From contig DBIX01000031.1 of the NCBI GenBank assembly GCA_002297005.1, positions 1 through 6,582 on the forward strand: 6,582 nucleotides of DNA, in the 5' to 3' direction. The stretch is from Cyanobacteria bacterium UBA791. Lineage in GTDB: Bacteria; Cyanobacteriota; Vampirovibrionia; Gastranaerophilales; Gastranaerophilaceae. Positions within the stretch are counted from its first letter, which is position 1, and every line of letters starts with the position of its first letter. Shown here piece after piece: positions 1 through 5,357 of the stretch. A model generated the notes under the pieces. The model made no database searches, had not been told where the DNA came from, and saw only the letters and a program-made list of their open reading frames with translations. A program made the position numbers and the translations under genes.

Positions 1-1
1 G

Positions 2-211
2 GCATTGAGAACATCTTCTTTAGCATTTAAAGAAGGCTTTGGAACATCTTTACAAGTTACAGATGCTCAAATGATGTTGTCTAAGGTTAAAATTGAACGA
101 CTAAATTCAATTTATAACTATGACGTGACATTGACAGATTTATTAAAAACAAACGGTGATACAAAAGCAATTTTGAACTATGTATCAAATTCTAAAACAG
201 AAAAATTTTAA
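2..211 (+). CDS. TolC-family outer membrane efflux protein, C-terminal end (5' truncated)
   Basis: Only the last ~69 codons are inside the window; the reading frame is open to the left edge, so the TTG near base 5 is not a start. The visible part reads FKEGFGTSLQVTDAQ, then a helical stretch ending ...LTDLLKTNG. This matches the last coiled-coil repeat of TolC/OEP proteins, where an xxxGxxSxxxVLDAQ-like turn is followed by a helix ending in a Leu-x-x-x-x-Gly motif. TolC trimers form the outer-membrane channel and periplasmic tunnel of tripartite pumps. The stop is followed after 11 bases by the membrane fusion protein, whose Shine-Dalgarno lies in the gap, so the two are very probably one operon and one efflux machine. 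The family call is from pattern only; the substrate cannot be told. Confidence 0.75.
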   Translation, partial: ALRTSSLAFKEGFGTSLQVTDAQMMLSKVKIERLNSIYNYDVTLTDLLKTNGDTKAILNYVSNSKTEKF

Positions 212-222
212 GCGAGGATAAT

Positions 223-1164
223 ATGAGTAAAAAAGCAATTACAGGAGTATTTTTTGTAGCAGTAATTTTAGCCGTAATAGGTTGTGTTTATGCGTTTATG
301 CAAGCAAATACAATGTTGTTACAAGGTGAAGTTGATGTTAAAACGGTTGATTTGGCATCAAAAATTACAGGTCGTATAGAAAAAATTAATTATAAAAAAG
401 GCGATAGAGTTAAAAAGGGTGATGTTTTAATTGCTCTTGATACTCCAGAAATTAACGCGAAAGCTGCTCAGGTTGATGCAACAGTTCAATTAGCCCTAGC
501 GCAACAAGAAAAAGTTAATAATGGTGCTAGAAACGAACAAATTAGTATGGCAAAAGCCTCTAGAGATTTAGCTAAAAAAACTTTTGATAGATTAAATAGA
601 TTGCATGATGAAGGTGTAATTCCGACTCAAAAACTTGATGAAGCAAGAGCTAAATATCAAGCAGCGCAAGACAATTACAATATGTTAGTTACAGGTAGCC
701 GTATGGAAGACAAACTTTCAGCTGCCGCAAATGTTAAACGTGCAATGGGTGCAAATGATGAAGTTCAATCTTACTTGAAAGAAAATACAATTGTTGCTCC
801 GATTGACGGCGTAATCACAGAAATTAACGTTGAAGAAGGCGAACTTGTTGGCGCTGGTTATCCGATTGTAACTATCGTTGATGATAATGACTGTTGGGTT
901 GTGTTCAACTTAAGAGAAGACTTGTTGTCAAAAATTAAAGACGGAACAGAATTCAACGTAAAAATTCCTGCAATGGGCAAAGAACCTATAAAAGTTAGAG
1001 TAAATTATATCTCTGTAATGGGTGATTTTGCAAATTGGCGTGCTACAAAAGCAAAAGGTGATTTTGATATGAAAACTTTTGAAGTTCGCGCAGTTCCTGT
1101 TGAAAAAGTTGAAGGCTTACGTGCCGGCATGAGTGCAGTTTTTGATTGGAAGAAACTTAAATAA
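223..1164 (+). CDS. HlyD/YbhG-type periplasmic membrane fusion protein
   Basis: A 313-residue adaptor that would link the inner-membrane permeases to the TolC channel. Residues 1-4 are charged (MSKK) and 7-27 form one membrane anchor. A first half biotinyl-lipoyl domain lies around 38-80 (ASKITGRIEKINYKKGDRV, then KKGDVLIALDTPE). A long alpha-hairpin covers about 80-185 and includes GVIPTQKLDEARAKYQAA, typical of YbhG-like adaptors. The second lipoyl half follows at 188-222 (VAPIDGVITEINVEEGELV), then a beta-barrel domain to the C-terminus. ATG 223 is preceded by GAGG at 214-217. The gene shares one base with the next start (TAATG), suggesting translational coupling. The anchor contains VIGC at 18-21, which resembles a lipobox, so lipidation is possible, but the hydrophobic stretch continues past the cysteine. 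The substrate is unknown; YbhG relatives serve drug or small-molecule export. Confidence 0.9.
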   Translation: MSKKAITGVFFVAVILAVIGCVYAFMQANTMLLQGEVDVKTVDLASKITGRIEKINYKKGDRVKKGDVLIALDTPEINAKAAQVDATVQLALAQQEKVNNGARNEQISMAKASRDLAKKTFDRLNRLHDEGVIPTQKLDEARAKYQAAQDNYNMLVTGSRMEDKLSAAANVKRAMGANDEVQSYLKENTIVAPIDGVITEINVEEGELVGAGYPIVTIVDDNDCWVVFNLREDLLSKIKDGTEFNVKIPAMGKEPIKVRVNYISVMGDFANWRATKAKGDFDMKTFEVRAVPVEKVEGLRAGMSAVFDWKKLK

Positions 1165-2327
1165 TGTCATTAGAAAGTGTTGTAAAACGAGAAATAAGAC
1201 GAATATATAAAGAGCCATTGTTTTGGACAGTGGCATTTATAATGCCGTTAGCGATGTGCTTGATAATCTGTTTGATTTTTTCAAAAGGTTCTCCAACAGA
1301 TATGCCAATAGCCGTTTTGAATGACGACAATTCGGCTTTTTCAAGAATGTTTGTAAGAGATTTAGAGGCTTTGCCTTCTTGCTCTGTAAAATATAACGTT
1401 ACAAGCCTTGAAGAAGGTCGTCAGTTGCTTACAGAGGGTAAAGCGTACGCTTTTGTTGCTATTCCTCGTGATTTTCAACGCGATATTTATAGATTAAAAC
1501 AACCAAAACTTTTGTTTTATTACAATAATCAAAGAATTTTGATAGGCGGAATTATCTCAAAAGATGTAACAATGCTTGTTCAAACAATGATGGTAGGGCT
1601 TGATGCGACAATTCGTTCAAAACGAGGTTTGCCAATGGACGAAGCTATTAAGCAAGCTAATTTGATTAGAGTTAATGAACATGTTCGTTCAAATCCTTAT
1701 TTCAATTATCAATATTTTCTTTCTATTGTCGCGTTTGGTCATATATTGCAAATTCATTTGATTTTAACAATGCTATGGGCTTTAGGAACAGAGTTTAAAT
1801 ATGGTACTACAAAAGAGTGGCTAAAATCAGCTGACGGTTCAATAATTAAGGCTTATTTTGGTAAATTAATTCCTTATTTTGCAGTATTTTTAATGCTTTT
1901 TGCCATTTTATTCGGTACATATTTTATAATAATGGGAATTCCATACACAGGTGATTGGTTTATGGGTATTTTATCAACTCTTTTATTCATTTTCACTTGT
2001 TGTTGTGTTTCAATCATTTTTATTTCAATCAACGGTAATTTTAGATATGGTTTAAGCAACGCAGCGTTCTATGTAGCAATGGGTTTTGCTTTTGCTGGTG
2101 TAACTTATCCTGTAATGGTTATGCCATGGATTGCAAAGGCTTACAGTGCGACTTTGCCATTAAGTTATTGGGTTCAAGTTATGATTGATCAATCCTTGAG
2201 ACAAATTCCGATTATTTATGACTTCAAACATATAAATTCAATGCTAATTTTATCAGCAGTTGGCTTGTTAGCATTGATTAGACTTAAAAAATTAGCAATG
2301 GACGAAAAAAGGTGGTATCAATCATGA
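1164..2327 (+). CDS. ABC-2-type transporter permease (first of a tandem pair)
   Basis: A 387-residue inner-membrane protein with the layout of ABC-2 membrane-type permeases (YbhS/YbhR, YhhJ class). It has a cytoplasmic N-terminus, one membrane helix at about 20-40, a ~140-residue extracytoplasmic domain (about 41-180), then roughly five helices at about 183-207, 233-258, 267-289, 298-320 and 357-373. The outer domain carries IAVLNDDNSAFSRMF and IPRDFQRDI, motifs repeated in the following gene. The start overlaps the adaptor stop by one base; a weak GGAAG at 1148-1152 precedes it, so translation is probably coupled. Such permeases normally work as a heterodimer with a separate ATP-binding cassette, but none is encoded here. 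The family is clear; the transported substrate is not. Confidence 0.88.
   Translation: MSLESVVKREIRRIYKEPLFWTVAFIMPLAMCLIICLIFSKGSPTDMPIAVLNDDNSAFSRMFVRDLEALPSCSVKYNVTSLEEGRQLLTEGKAYAFVAIPRDFQRDIYRLKQPKLLFYYNNQRILIGGIISKDVTMLVQTMMVGLDATIRSKRGLPMDEAIKQANLIRVNEHVRSNPYFNYQYFLSIVAFGHILQIHLILTMLWALGTEFKYGTTKEWLKSADGSIIKAYFGKLIPYFAVFLMLFAILFGTYFIIMGIPYTGDWFMGILSTLLFIFTCCCVSIIFISINGNFRYGLSNAAFYVAMGFAFAGVTYPVMVMPWIAKAYSATLPLSYWVQVMIDQSLRQIPIIYDFKHINSMLILSAVGLLALIRLKKLAMDEKRWYQS
2310..2315 (+). promoter_or_regulatory. Ribosome binding site fixing the second permease start
   Basis: AGGTGG ends 8 bases before ATG 2324. An in-frame GTG at 2312 lies inside this site, so it cannot be the start it serves. 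This favours the ATG at 2324, which overlaps the previous stop as ATGA. ATG 2327 is the next codon and cannot be excluded. Confidence 0.7.
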
Positions 2328-3484
2328 TGAAGAAATTAATTGATATCATAAAAGATGAATTTGATTTGTTCCGCAAGGAATCAGGCGCAATGCTGATTAT
2401 GATTATTGGTGTTGTTGCGTATTCTATCTTTTATATGTTGCCTTATTCGACTGAAATAATTAAAGAAGCACCGATTGGTGTTGTAGATTTTGACGGTACA
2501 AAGATGTCGCACGAGTTTATACGCAACTTGAATGCAACAGATTCTGTTGATGTTGTTTCTCGTCCTGTTAGTATCGACGAGGCTAAACACCAATTCTATA
2601 AAGGTGATATTAAAGGTTACGTAATTGTTCCTCGTGATTTTCAAAAAGAAATAAAAAGAGGTTCTCAAGCTGTTGTTTCAACTTATGCGGATTCAAGCTA
2701 TTTGATTATTTATAAAACAATATATTCAGCAGTTGTTCAAACAGCGATAAATTACGGTGCAAAAATAGAAGTTGGTAAACTTCTTAAAAAAGGAATGCCA
2801 AAAGATGTTGCAATGACTGTAAAACAGCCTTTTGAATTTGTGCAAGTGCCACTTTATAACCCTGCTGGCGGTTATGAAACTTATGTTTATCCTGTAATTT
2901 TGATATTAATTCTTCACCAAACTCTAGTTGTTGGTATAGGCTTAATGCAAGGTACAAGACACGAGTTGAAAGAAAATTATTGTAAAAAAGAGGAAGACAT
3001 TCCTATAACCTTGTTTGGAAGATGTACGGCGTATGTTTTGCTATATATGTTTTATTCAATCTTCTATTTCTTGATATATCCGGCAATAGGCAAATATCCG
3101 ATGTCGTATAACCTTTTGCCATTGATATTAATATTGATACCAATGTTCTATGGCGCAGGATTTTTCTCTCATACAATTTCTTATTACTTCAAAAAAAGAG
3201 AATCTTCACTGTTGATATTGGTTGTAACCTCTTTAATCTTCATCTTCCTTCCTGGGTTAATTTGGCCTAAAGAAGCAATCCCTCAATGGCTAAATATTGT
3301 TGCATACTTTATCCCTGCAACTTGTGGAGTTGACGGAATTATTAAGGTTAACCAAATGAATGCAACATTTTGGAATGTAAGATACGATTTCTTATGGCTA
3401 ATCTTCCTTTGCGGATTGTATTTTGCCTCATCAATTTACGTAATCAAAAAGAAATTCAATAAAGATGGGTTAAACGAAAAATAA
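2324..3484 (+). CDS. ABC-2-type transporter permease (second of a tandem pair)
   Basis: A 386-residue paralogue of the preceding permease with the same plan. It has one N-terminal helix at about 22-40, an outer domain at about 45-180, and a C-terminal bundle with helices near 187-208, 234-254, 264-286, 296-312 and 355-374. It repeats the outer-domain motifs: IGVVDFDGTKMSHEFIRNL near 51 and VPRDFQKEI at 102-110. It probably pairs with the upstream permease to form the membrane core of a TolC-HlyD-ABC-2 exporter. The start overlaps the previous stop by four bases (ATGA). It is the last gene of the operon: the stop codon is immediately abutted by the stop codon of the convergent glycosyltransferase gene, and I see no terminator hairpin at the junction. 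No nucleotide-binding motifs (Walker A, LSGGQ) are present in either permease. Confidence 0.88.
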   Translation: MMKKLIDIIKDEFDLFRKESGAMLIMIIGVVAYSIFYMLPYSTEIIKEAPIGVVDFDGTKMSHEFIRNLNATDSVDVVSRPVSIDEAKHQFYKGDIKGYVIVPRDFQKEIKRGSQAVVSTYADSSYLIIYKTIYSAVVQTAINYGAKIEVGKLLKKGMPKDVAMTVKQPFEFVQVPLYNPAGGYETYVYPVILILILHQTLVVGIGLMQGTRHELKENYCKKEEDIPITLFGRCTAYVLLYMFYSIFYFLIYPAIGKYPMSYNLLPLILILIPMFYGAGFFSHTISYYFKKRESSLLILVVTSLIFIFLPGLIWPKEAIPQWLNIVAYFIPATCGVDGIIKVNQMNATFWNVRYDFLWLIFLCGLYFASSIYVIKKKFNKDGLNEK

Positions 3485-4276
3485 TTAATGTTCTTTGTAA
3501 TAATAAGTTAACTCTGTGTTTAGGTCTAATTTCTTGCAGTCTTTTCTGAAGATACCTAATTTAATACCCATTTTTGCAAGTCTATAAAGCAAACTTACGC
3601 CTAAAACGCCAAAACCATACTTGCATGAGCGTACAAAGTTGATTGAAGATGCCTCTTTAAAGTATTTTGTAGGACAAGAGATTTCGCCAATGTTGTAATT
3701 ATTAAAGAATAACAGTGCCAAAATTTCGTTGTCAAAAATAAAGTCATCGTTGCAACTTGCAAGTGGTAATTTTTCTAAAACTTCTCTTGTAAAACCTCTA
3801 AAACCTGTGTGGTATTCAGATAATTTTTCACCTAAAAAGAAGTTTTCAAATCCTGTCAAAAACTTGTTTGCAATGAATTTATATAATGGCATACCACCTT
3901 TAAGAGCAGAATTTCCAAGCATGCGAGATGCCATAACTGCATCATACTGTTCAAATGCCATCATAGCAACCATCGCAGGGATAAGTTTCGGTGTATATTG
4001 GTAATCTGGGTGCAACATAACAACAATGTCTGCTCCAGCCTTTAATGCGGCAAGATAGCAAGACTTTTGATTGCCCCCATAACCTTTGTTCTCTTTGTGT
4101 ACAATAGTAGTAATATTTAAAGATTTAGAAAGCTCTTTAGTGTTATCTAAAGAGCTGTCGTCTACTAAAATGATTTCATCTACAAATTCACGGTAAATTT
4201 CATCATAAGTTTGTTTCAATGTATGTTCTGCGTTGTAAGCAGGCATGATAACAACAATTTTTTTACCGTTAAGCAT
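3485..4276 (-). CDS. GT2-family glycosyltransferase, DPM1/polyprenyl-phosphate type
   Basis: A 263-residue GT-A-fold enzyme likely to transfer a sugar from a nucleotide-sugar donor, perhaps to a polyprenyl phosphate or cell-envelope glycan. The N-terminus VVIMPAYNAEHTL (8-20) and ILVDDSS (36-42) are the nucleotide-binding strands. NKGYGGNQK (63-71) follows. MLHPDYQY (87-94) takes the place of the DxD metal site, with Asp91 as the retained acid. HTGFRGF (156-162) and FDNEILA (181-187) match the acceptor-side motifs of DPM-like enzymes. There are no obvious C-terminal membrane helices, unlike GtrB or ArnC types, so it is probably soluble or peripheral. It starts 6 bases after the hibernation factor stop, with AGGA overlapping that stop, so it is probably co-transcribed. 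Donor and acceptor are unknown. Confidence 0.85.
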   Translation of the reverse strand: MLNGKKIVVIMPAYNAEHTLKQTYDEIYREFVDEIILVDDSSLDNTKELSKSLNITTIVHKENKGYGGNQKSCYLAALKAGADIVVMLHPDYQYTPKLIPAMVAMMAFEQYDAVMASRMLGNSALKGGMPLYKFIANKFLTGFENFFLGEKLSEYHTGFRGFTREVLEKLPLASCNDDFIFDNEILALLFFNNYNIGEISCPTKYFKEASSINFVRSCKYGFGVLGVSLLYRLAKMGIKLGIFRKDCKKLDLNTELTYYYKEH

Positions 4277-4282
4277 GACTTC

Positions 4283-4666
4283 CTATTCTTCTGGCATTGC
4301 TTCAACAACTTCGATTTCTTCTTCGTCGTTGTTGTCAACGTTTTCCATTCTGATAGATGCTTTGTTAGAAGATAATGCTTTATCTTTAACTTTTTGAACT
4401 TGTCTTAATAATTTATCAGATAATAAATCGATGCTTGCATACATAGATTCAGCAGATTCTTCTAAGTGAATTTTAACTTTGTCTAAGTTGCATCTAACTT
4501 CTGCGATGTGTTTTTCAGCAGCAGCTGGATTTTTGATAACTGATAAGATTACTTCAATACCTTGAATTTGGTCGTAGTGTGTAGCTACTTTACCAATTTT
4601 TTCTTTTACATAAGCCTTGATAGCTTCTGTGATTTCAATGTTTCTTCCGTTTACGTGTATACGCAT
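4283..4666 (-). CDS. hpf: Ribosome hibernation promoting factor, short form (HPF/YfiA/LrtA family)
   Basis: A 127-residue protein. Residues 1-100 form the beta-alpha-beta-beta-beta-alpha S30AE domain that sits in the decoding centre of idle ribosomes and blocks tRNA and mRNA binding. It opens MRIHVNGRNIEITEAIKAYV, and the second helix carries the conserved MYASIDLLSDKLLRQVQKVK (75-94). Long HPFs (LrtA type, ~180-200 residues) add a C-terminal domain that dimerises ribosomes. Here the protein ends in a 20-odd residue acidic tail (NVDNNDEEEIEVV near 109-121) and no such domain is encoded downstream. GGAGG at 4674-4678 with 7-base spacing fixes the ATG. A sigma70-like promoter lies just upstream. 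The glycosyltransferase gene follows 6 bases after the stop. Confidence 0.9.
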   Translation of the reverse strand: MRIHVNGRNIEITEAIKAYVKEKIGKVATHYDQIQGIEVILSVIKNPAAAEKHIAEVRCNLDKVKIHLEESAESMYASIDLLSDKLLRQVQKVKDKALSSNKASIRMENVDNNDEEEIEVVEAMPEE

Positions 4667-4696
4667 TATTAAGCCTCCAATGTTAGTTTTATAGAT

Positions 4697-4725
4697 AGAA
4701 TACTAAAAACAAAAATTAAAATCAA
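4697..4725 (-). promoter_or_regulatory. Sigma70-type promoter for hpf
   Basis: Read on the minus strand, TTGATT (4725-4720) is separated by exactly 17 bases from TATTCT (4702-4697), placing the start of transcription near 4690, about 24 bases before the hpf ATG. The -35 box is the last unit of a short TTGA tetranucleotide repeat at 4721-4734. It would let hpf be expressed independently of the upstream cysteine-rich gene. It is predicted from pattern only. Confidence 0.5.
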
Positions 4726-4734
4726 TCAATCAAT
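4721..4734. repeat. ATCA tetranucleotide repeat (3.5 units) at the hpf -35 box
   Basis: Three and a half copies of ATCA on the plus strand (TTGA/TGAT on the minus strand) in the gap between the cysteine-rich gene and hpf. The last TTGATT forms the predicted -35 box with optimal spacing; the next copy would sit four bases further away. The tract is short, so this may be chance. Confidence 0.6.
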
Positions 4735-4752
4735 TATGTATTGTAAACATAG

Positions 4753-4971
4753 TTAATCAGAAATGATTTGTTGTAATTCAACGTTTGGAGTACCTAACAC
4801 TCTCACTAATTCTAAAACAGAAGCCTTCATTTGGCATTTTTGAGATGAACCAGAGAAGAAATCTTTGTAGAAACAACCTTCGCAATTGCAACCACGTTTG
4901 TAACAATCTAATGCTGTTGGTGTCCATCTTCTAACGGCTACAGCTCGTCCCATATCACGACTTCTAAACAC
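4753..4971 (-). CDS. Small cysteine-rich protein of unknown function (72 aa)
   Basis: I do not recognise a characterised family. The protein has a basic N-terminus (MGRAVAVRRW, 7-16), then WTPTALDCYKRGCNCEGC, giving Cys23, Cys28, Cys30 and Cys33, followed by a lone Cys46 (QKCQMK). A predicted helix at 49-59 (KASVLELVRVL) ends at GTP. The spacing C-x4-C-x-C-x2-C-x12-C could hold zinc or an iron-sulfur cluster, or form a small regulator fold; there is no signal peptide. The start is GTG 4971, chosen because GGAGG at 4981-4985 stands 9 bases upstream; the in-frame ATG at codon 7 is too far from it. It is 86 bases upstream of hpf on the same strand and may be read through into it. Strong Shine-Dalgarno and the ordered cysteine motif argue that it is real. 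Confidence 0.75.
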   Translation of the reverse strand: MFRSRDMGRAVAVRRWTPTALDCYKRGCNCEGCFYKDFFSGSSQKCQMKASVLELVRVLGTPNVELQQIISD

Positions 4972-4980
4972 TATGTATTT

Positions 4981-4985
4981 CCTCC
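4981..4985 (-). promoter_or_regulatory. Ribosome binding site deciding a GTG start
   Basis: GGAGG on the minus strand, 9 bases before GTG 4971. No ATG lies at a suitable distance, so the cysteine-rich gene appears to use GTG. Confidence 0.75.
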
Positions 4986-5061
4986 AAGTATTATTTTTAA
5001 TTTGATTATGAAATATATTTTGCTAGGCGTAGACTGATTGTCATGCCCAACTACTACCCAC

Positions 5062-5082
5062 AAAGCAATGTTTACTTGCTTT
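5062..5082. repeat. Perfect 7-bp inverted repeat with 7-nt loop
   Basis: AAAGCAA (5062-5068) and TTGCTTT (5076-5082) are exact reverse complements around TGTTTAC. It is one of the internal hairpins of the candidate RNA. Confidence 0.75.
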
Positions 5083-5149
5083 ATATACATTGTAAAATTT
5101 CAAAGCGTTTTTGCAAGGGCATTTTAGCCCTATTTTCACATTTCGCAAC

Positions 5150-5190
5150 ATATACCTTGAACATGCATAATCGCTGAATTGTAGGTATAT
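5150..5190. repeat. Perfect 8-bp inverted repeat with 25-nt loop
   Basis: ATATACCT (5150-5157) pairs exactly with AGGTATAT (5183-5190). It is the longest uninterrupted local stem in the non-coding block. Confidence 0.7.
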
Positions 5191-5207
5191 CAATAAGCAT
5201 GACTTTT

Positions 5208-5228
5208 GCGCTATGACATGATTAGCGC
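5208..5228. repeat. GCGCTA/TAGCGC hairpin that competes with the long-range helix
   Basis: GCGCTA (5208-5213) and TAGCGC (5223-5228) are exact reverse complements around a 9-base loop. Its right arm overlaps bases also needed for pairing with 5024-5038, and GCGCC (5225-5229) can additionally pair with GGCGC (5255-5259). The three pairings exclude one another. Confidence 0.65.
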
Positions 5229-5237
5229 CTACAAAAA

Positions 5238-5251
5238 CATGGAAACCCATG
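5238..5251. repeat. CATGG-AAAC-CCATG hairpin
   Basis: A perfect 5-bp stem with a four-base loop inside the CATG cluster. On the minus strand it is followed by five T residues, but no minus-strand gene ends before it, so I do not call a terminator. Confidence 0.55.
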
Positions 5252-5310
5252 ATTGGCGCATGTTTTCATGTTTTGAATTTTGGTTAAGAAATGTAAATTA
5301 TTTCCAAAAC

Positions 5311-5340
5311 CCATGCCCGTTTTAGCCTAATTTGGCATGG
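5311..5340. repeat. CCATGCC/GGCATGG inverted repeat
   Basis: Exact 7-bp arms at 5311-5317 and 5334-5340 around a 16-base loop. The loop contains TTTTAGCC (5320-5327), which also occurs in the hairpin at 5122-5129. No T-run follows, so it does not look like an intrinsic terminator. It marks the right edge of the structured block. Confidence 0.65.
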
Positions 5341-5357
5341 TCTAAATAATTATCTTC

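Larger units (their letters stand above)
5022..5235 (+). ncRNA. Candidate structured RNA of about 210 nt
   Basis: Distant segments pair in register: TAGGCG (5024-5029) with CGCCTA (5226-5231); CTGAT (5034-5038) with ATTAG (5221-5225), using one G-U; and TGTCAT (5039-5044) with ATGACA (5213-5218). That makes 17 pairs closing the block. Inside are three perfect local hairpins: AAAGCAA/TTGCTTT (5062-5082, 7-nt loop), AGGGC/GCCCT (5116-5131) and ATATACCT/AGGTATAT (5150-5190). The G-U pair would be an A-C mismatch on the other strand, slightly favouring plus. A TATATT at 5014-5019 could be a -10 box placing the 5' end near 5025, exactly where the helix begins, but the -35 is poor. I could not match it to tmRNA, RNase P RNA, SRP RNA or 6S RNA. 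Strand and existence as a transcript are unproven. Confidence 0.35.
5198..5259 (+). repeat. Iteron-like repeats CATGAYT-N(1-3)-GCGC
   Basis: Copies are at 5198-5211 (CATGACTTTTGCGC), 5217-5228 (CATGATTAGCGC) and 5248-5259 (CATGATTGGCGC). The last two differ at one of 12 positions and are 31 bases apart, about three helical turns. An inverted copy, GCGCTATGACATG, covers 5208-5220 and shares its CATG with the second copy. This arrangement could bind a protein repeatedly, as operators or iterons do, but no binding protein is identified. Confidence 0.55.

Noticed and set aside
1874..2059. Minus-strand open frame inside the first permease
   Set aside because: Overlaps a strongly supported membrane protein gene and has no recognisable features.
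2312..2323. GTG 2312 as the start of the second permease
   Set aside because: It lies inside the AGGTGG ribosome binding site; ATG 2324 has ideal spacing and the ATGA overlap.
3729..4004. Plus-strand open frame inside the glycosyltransferase
   Set aside because: Lies antisense to conserved GT2 motifs with no ribosome binding site.
5041..5250. 69-codon minus-strand open frame in the non-coding block
   Set aside because: No Shine-Dalgarno before its ATG, no domain-like pattern, and it runs straight through the inverted repeats of the structured block.
5233..5251. Minus-strand terminator (CATGG hairpin followed by five T)
   Set aside because: The stem is only 5 bp and no minus-strand gene ends to its right; the next gene there is minC on the plus strand.
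5022..5270. tmRNA, RNase P RNA, SRP RNA or 6S RNA
   Set aside because: I see no tRNA-like ends or tag frame, no GAAAGTC/ACAGAA-type core, no SRP tetraloop motif, and several separate hairpins rather than the single long hairpin of 6S RNA. A covariance-model search would settle it.
5021..5340. CRISPR array or insertion sequence remnant
   Set aside because: Repeats are short and irregularly spaced with no constant spacers; no transposase fragment, terminal repeats or target duplication is visible.
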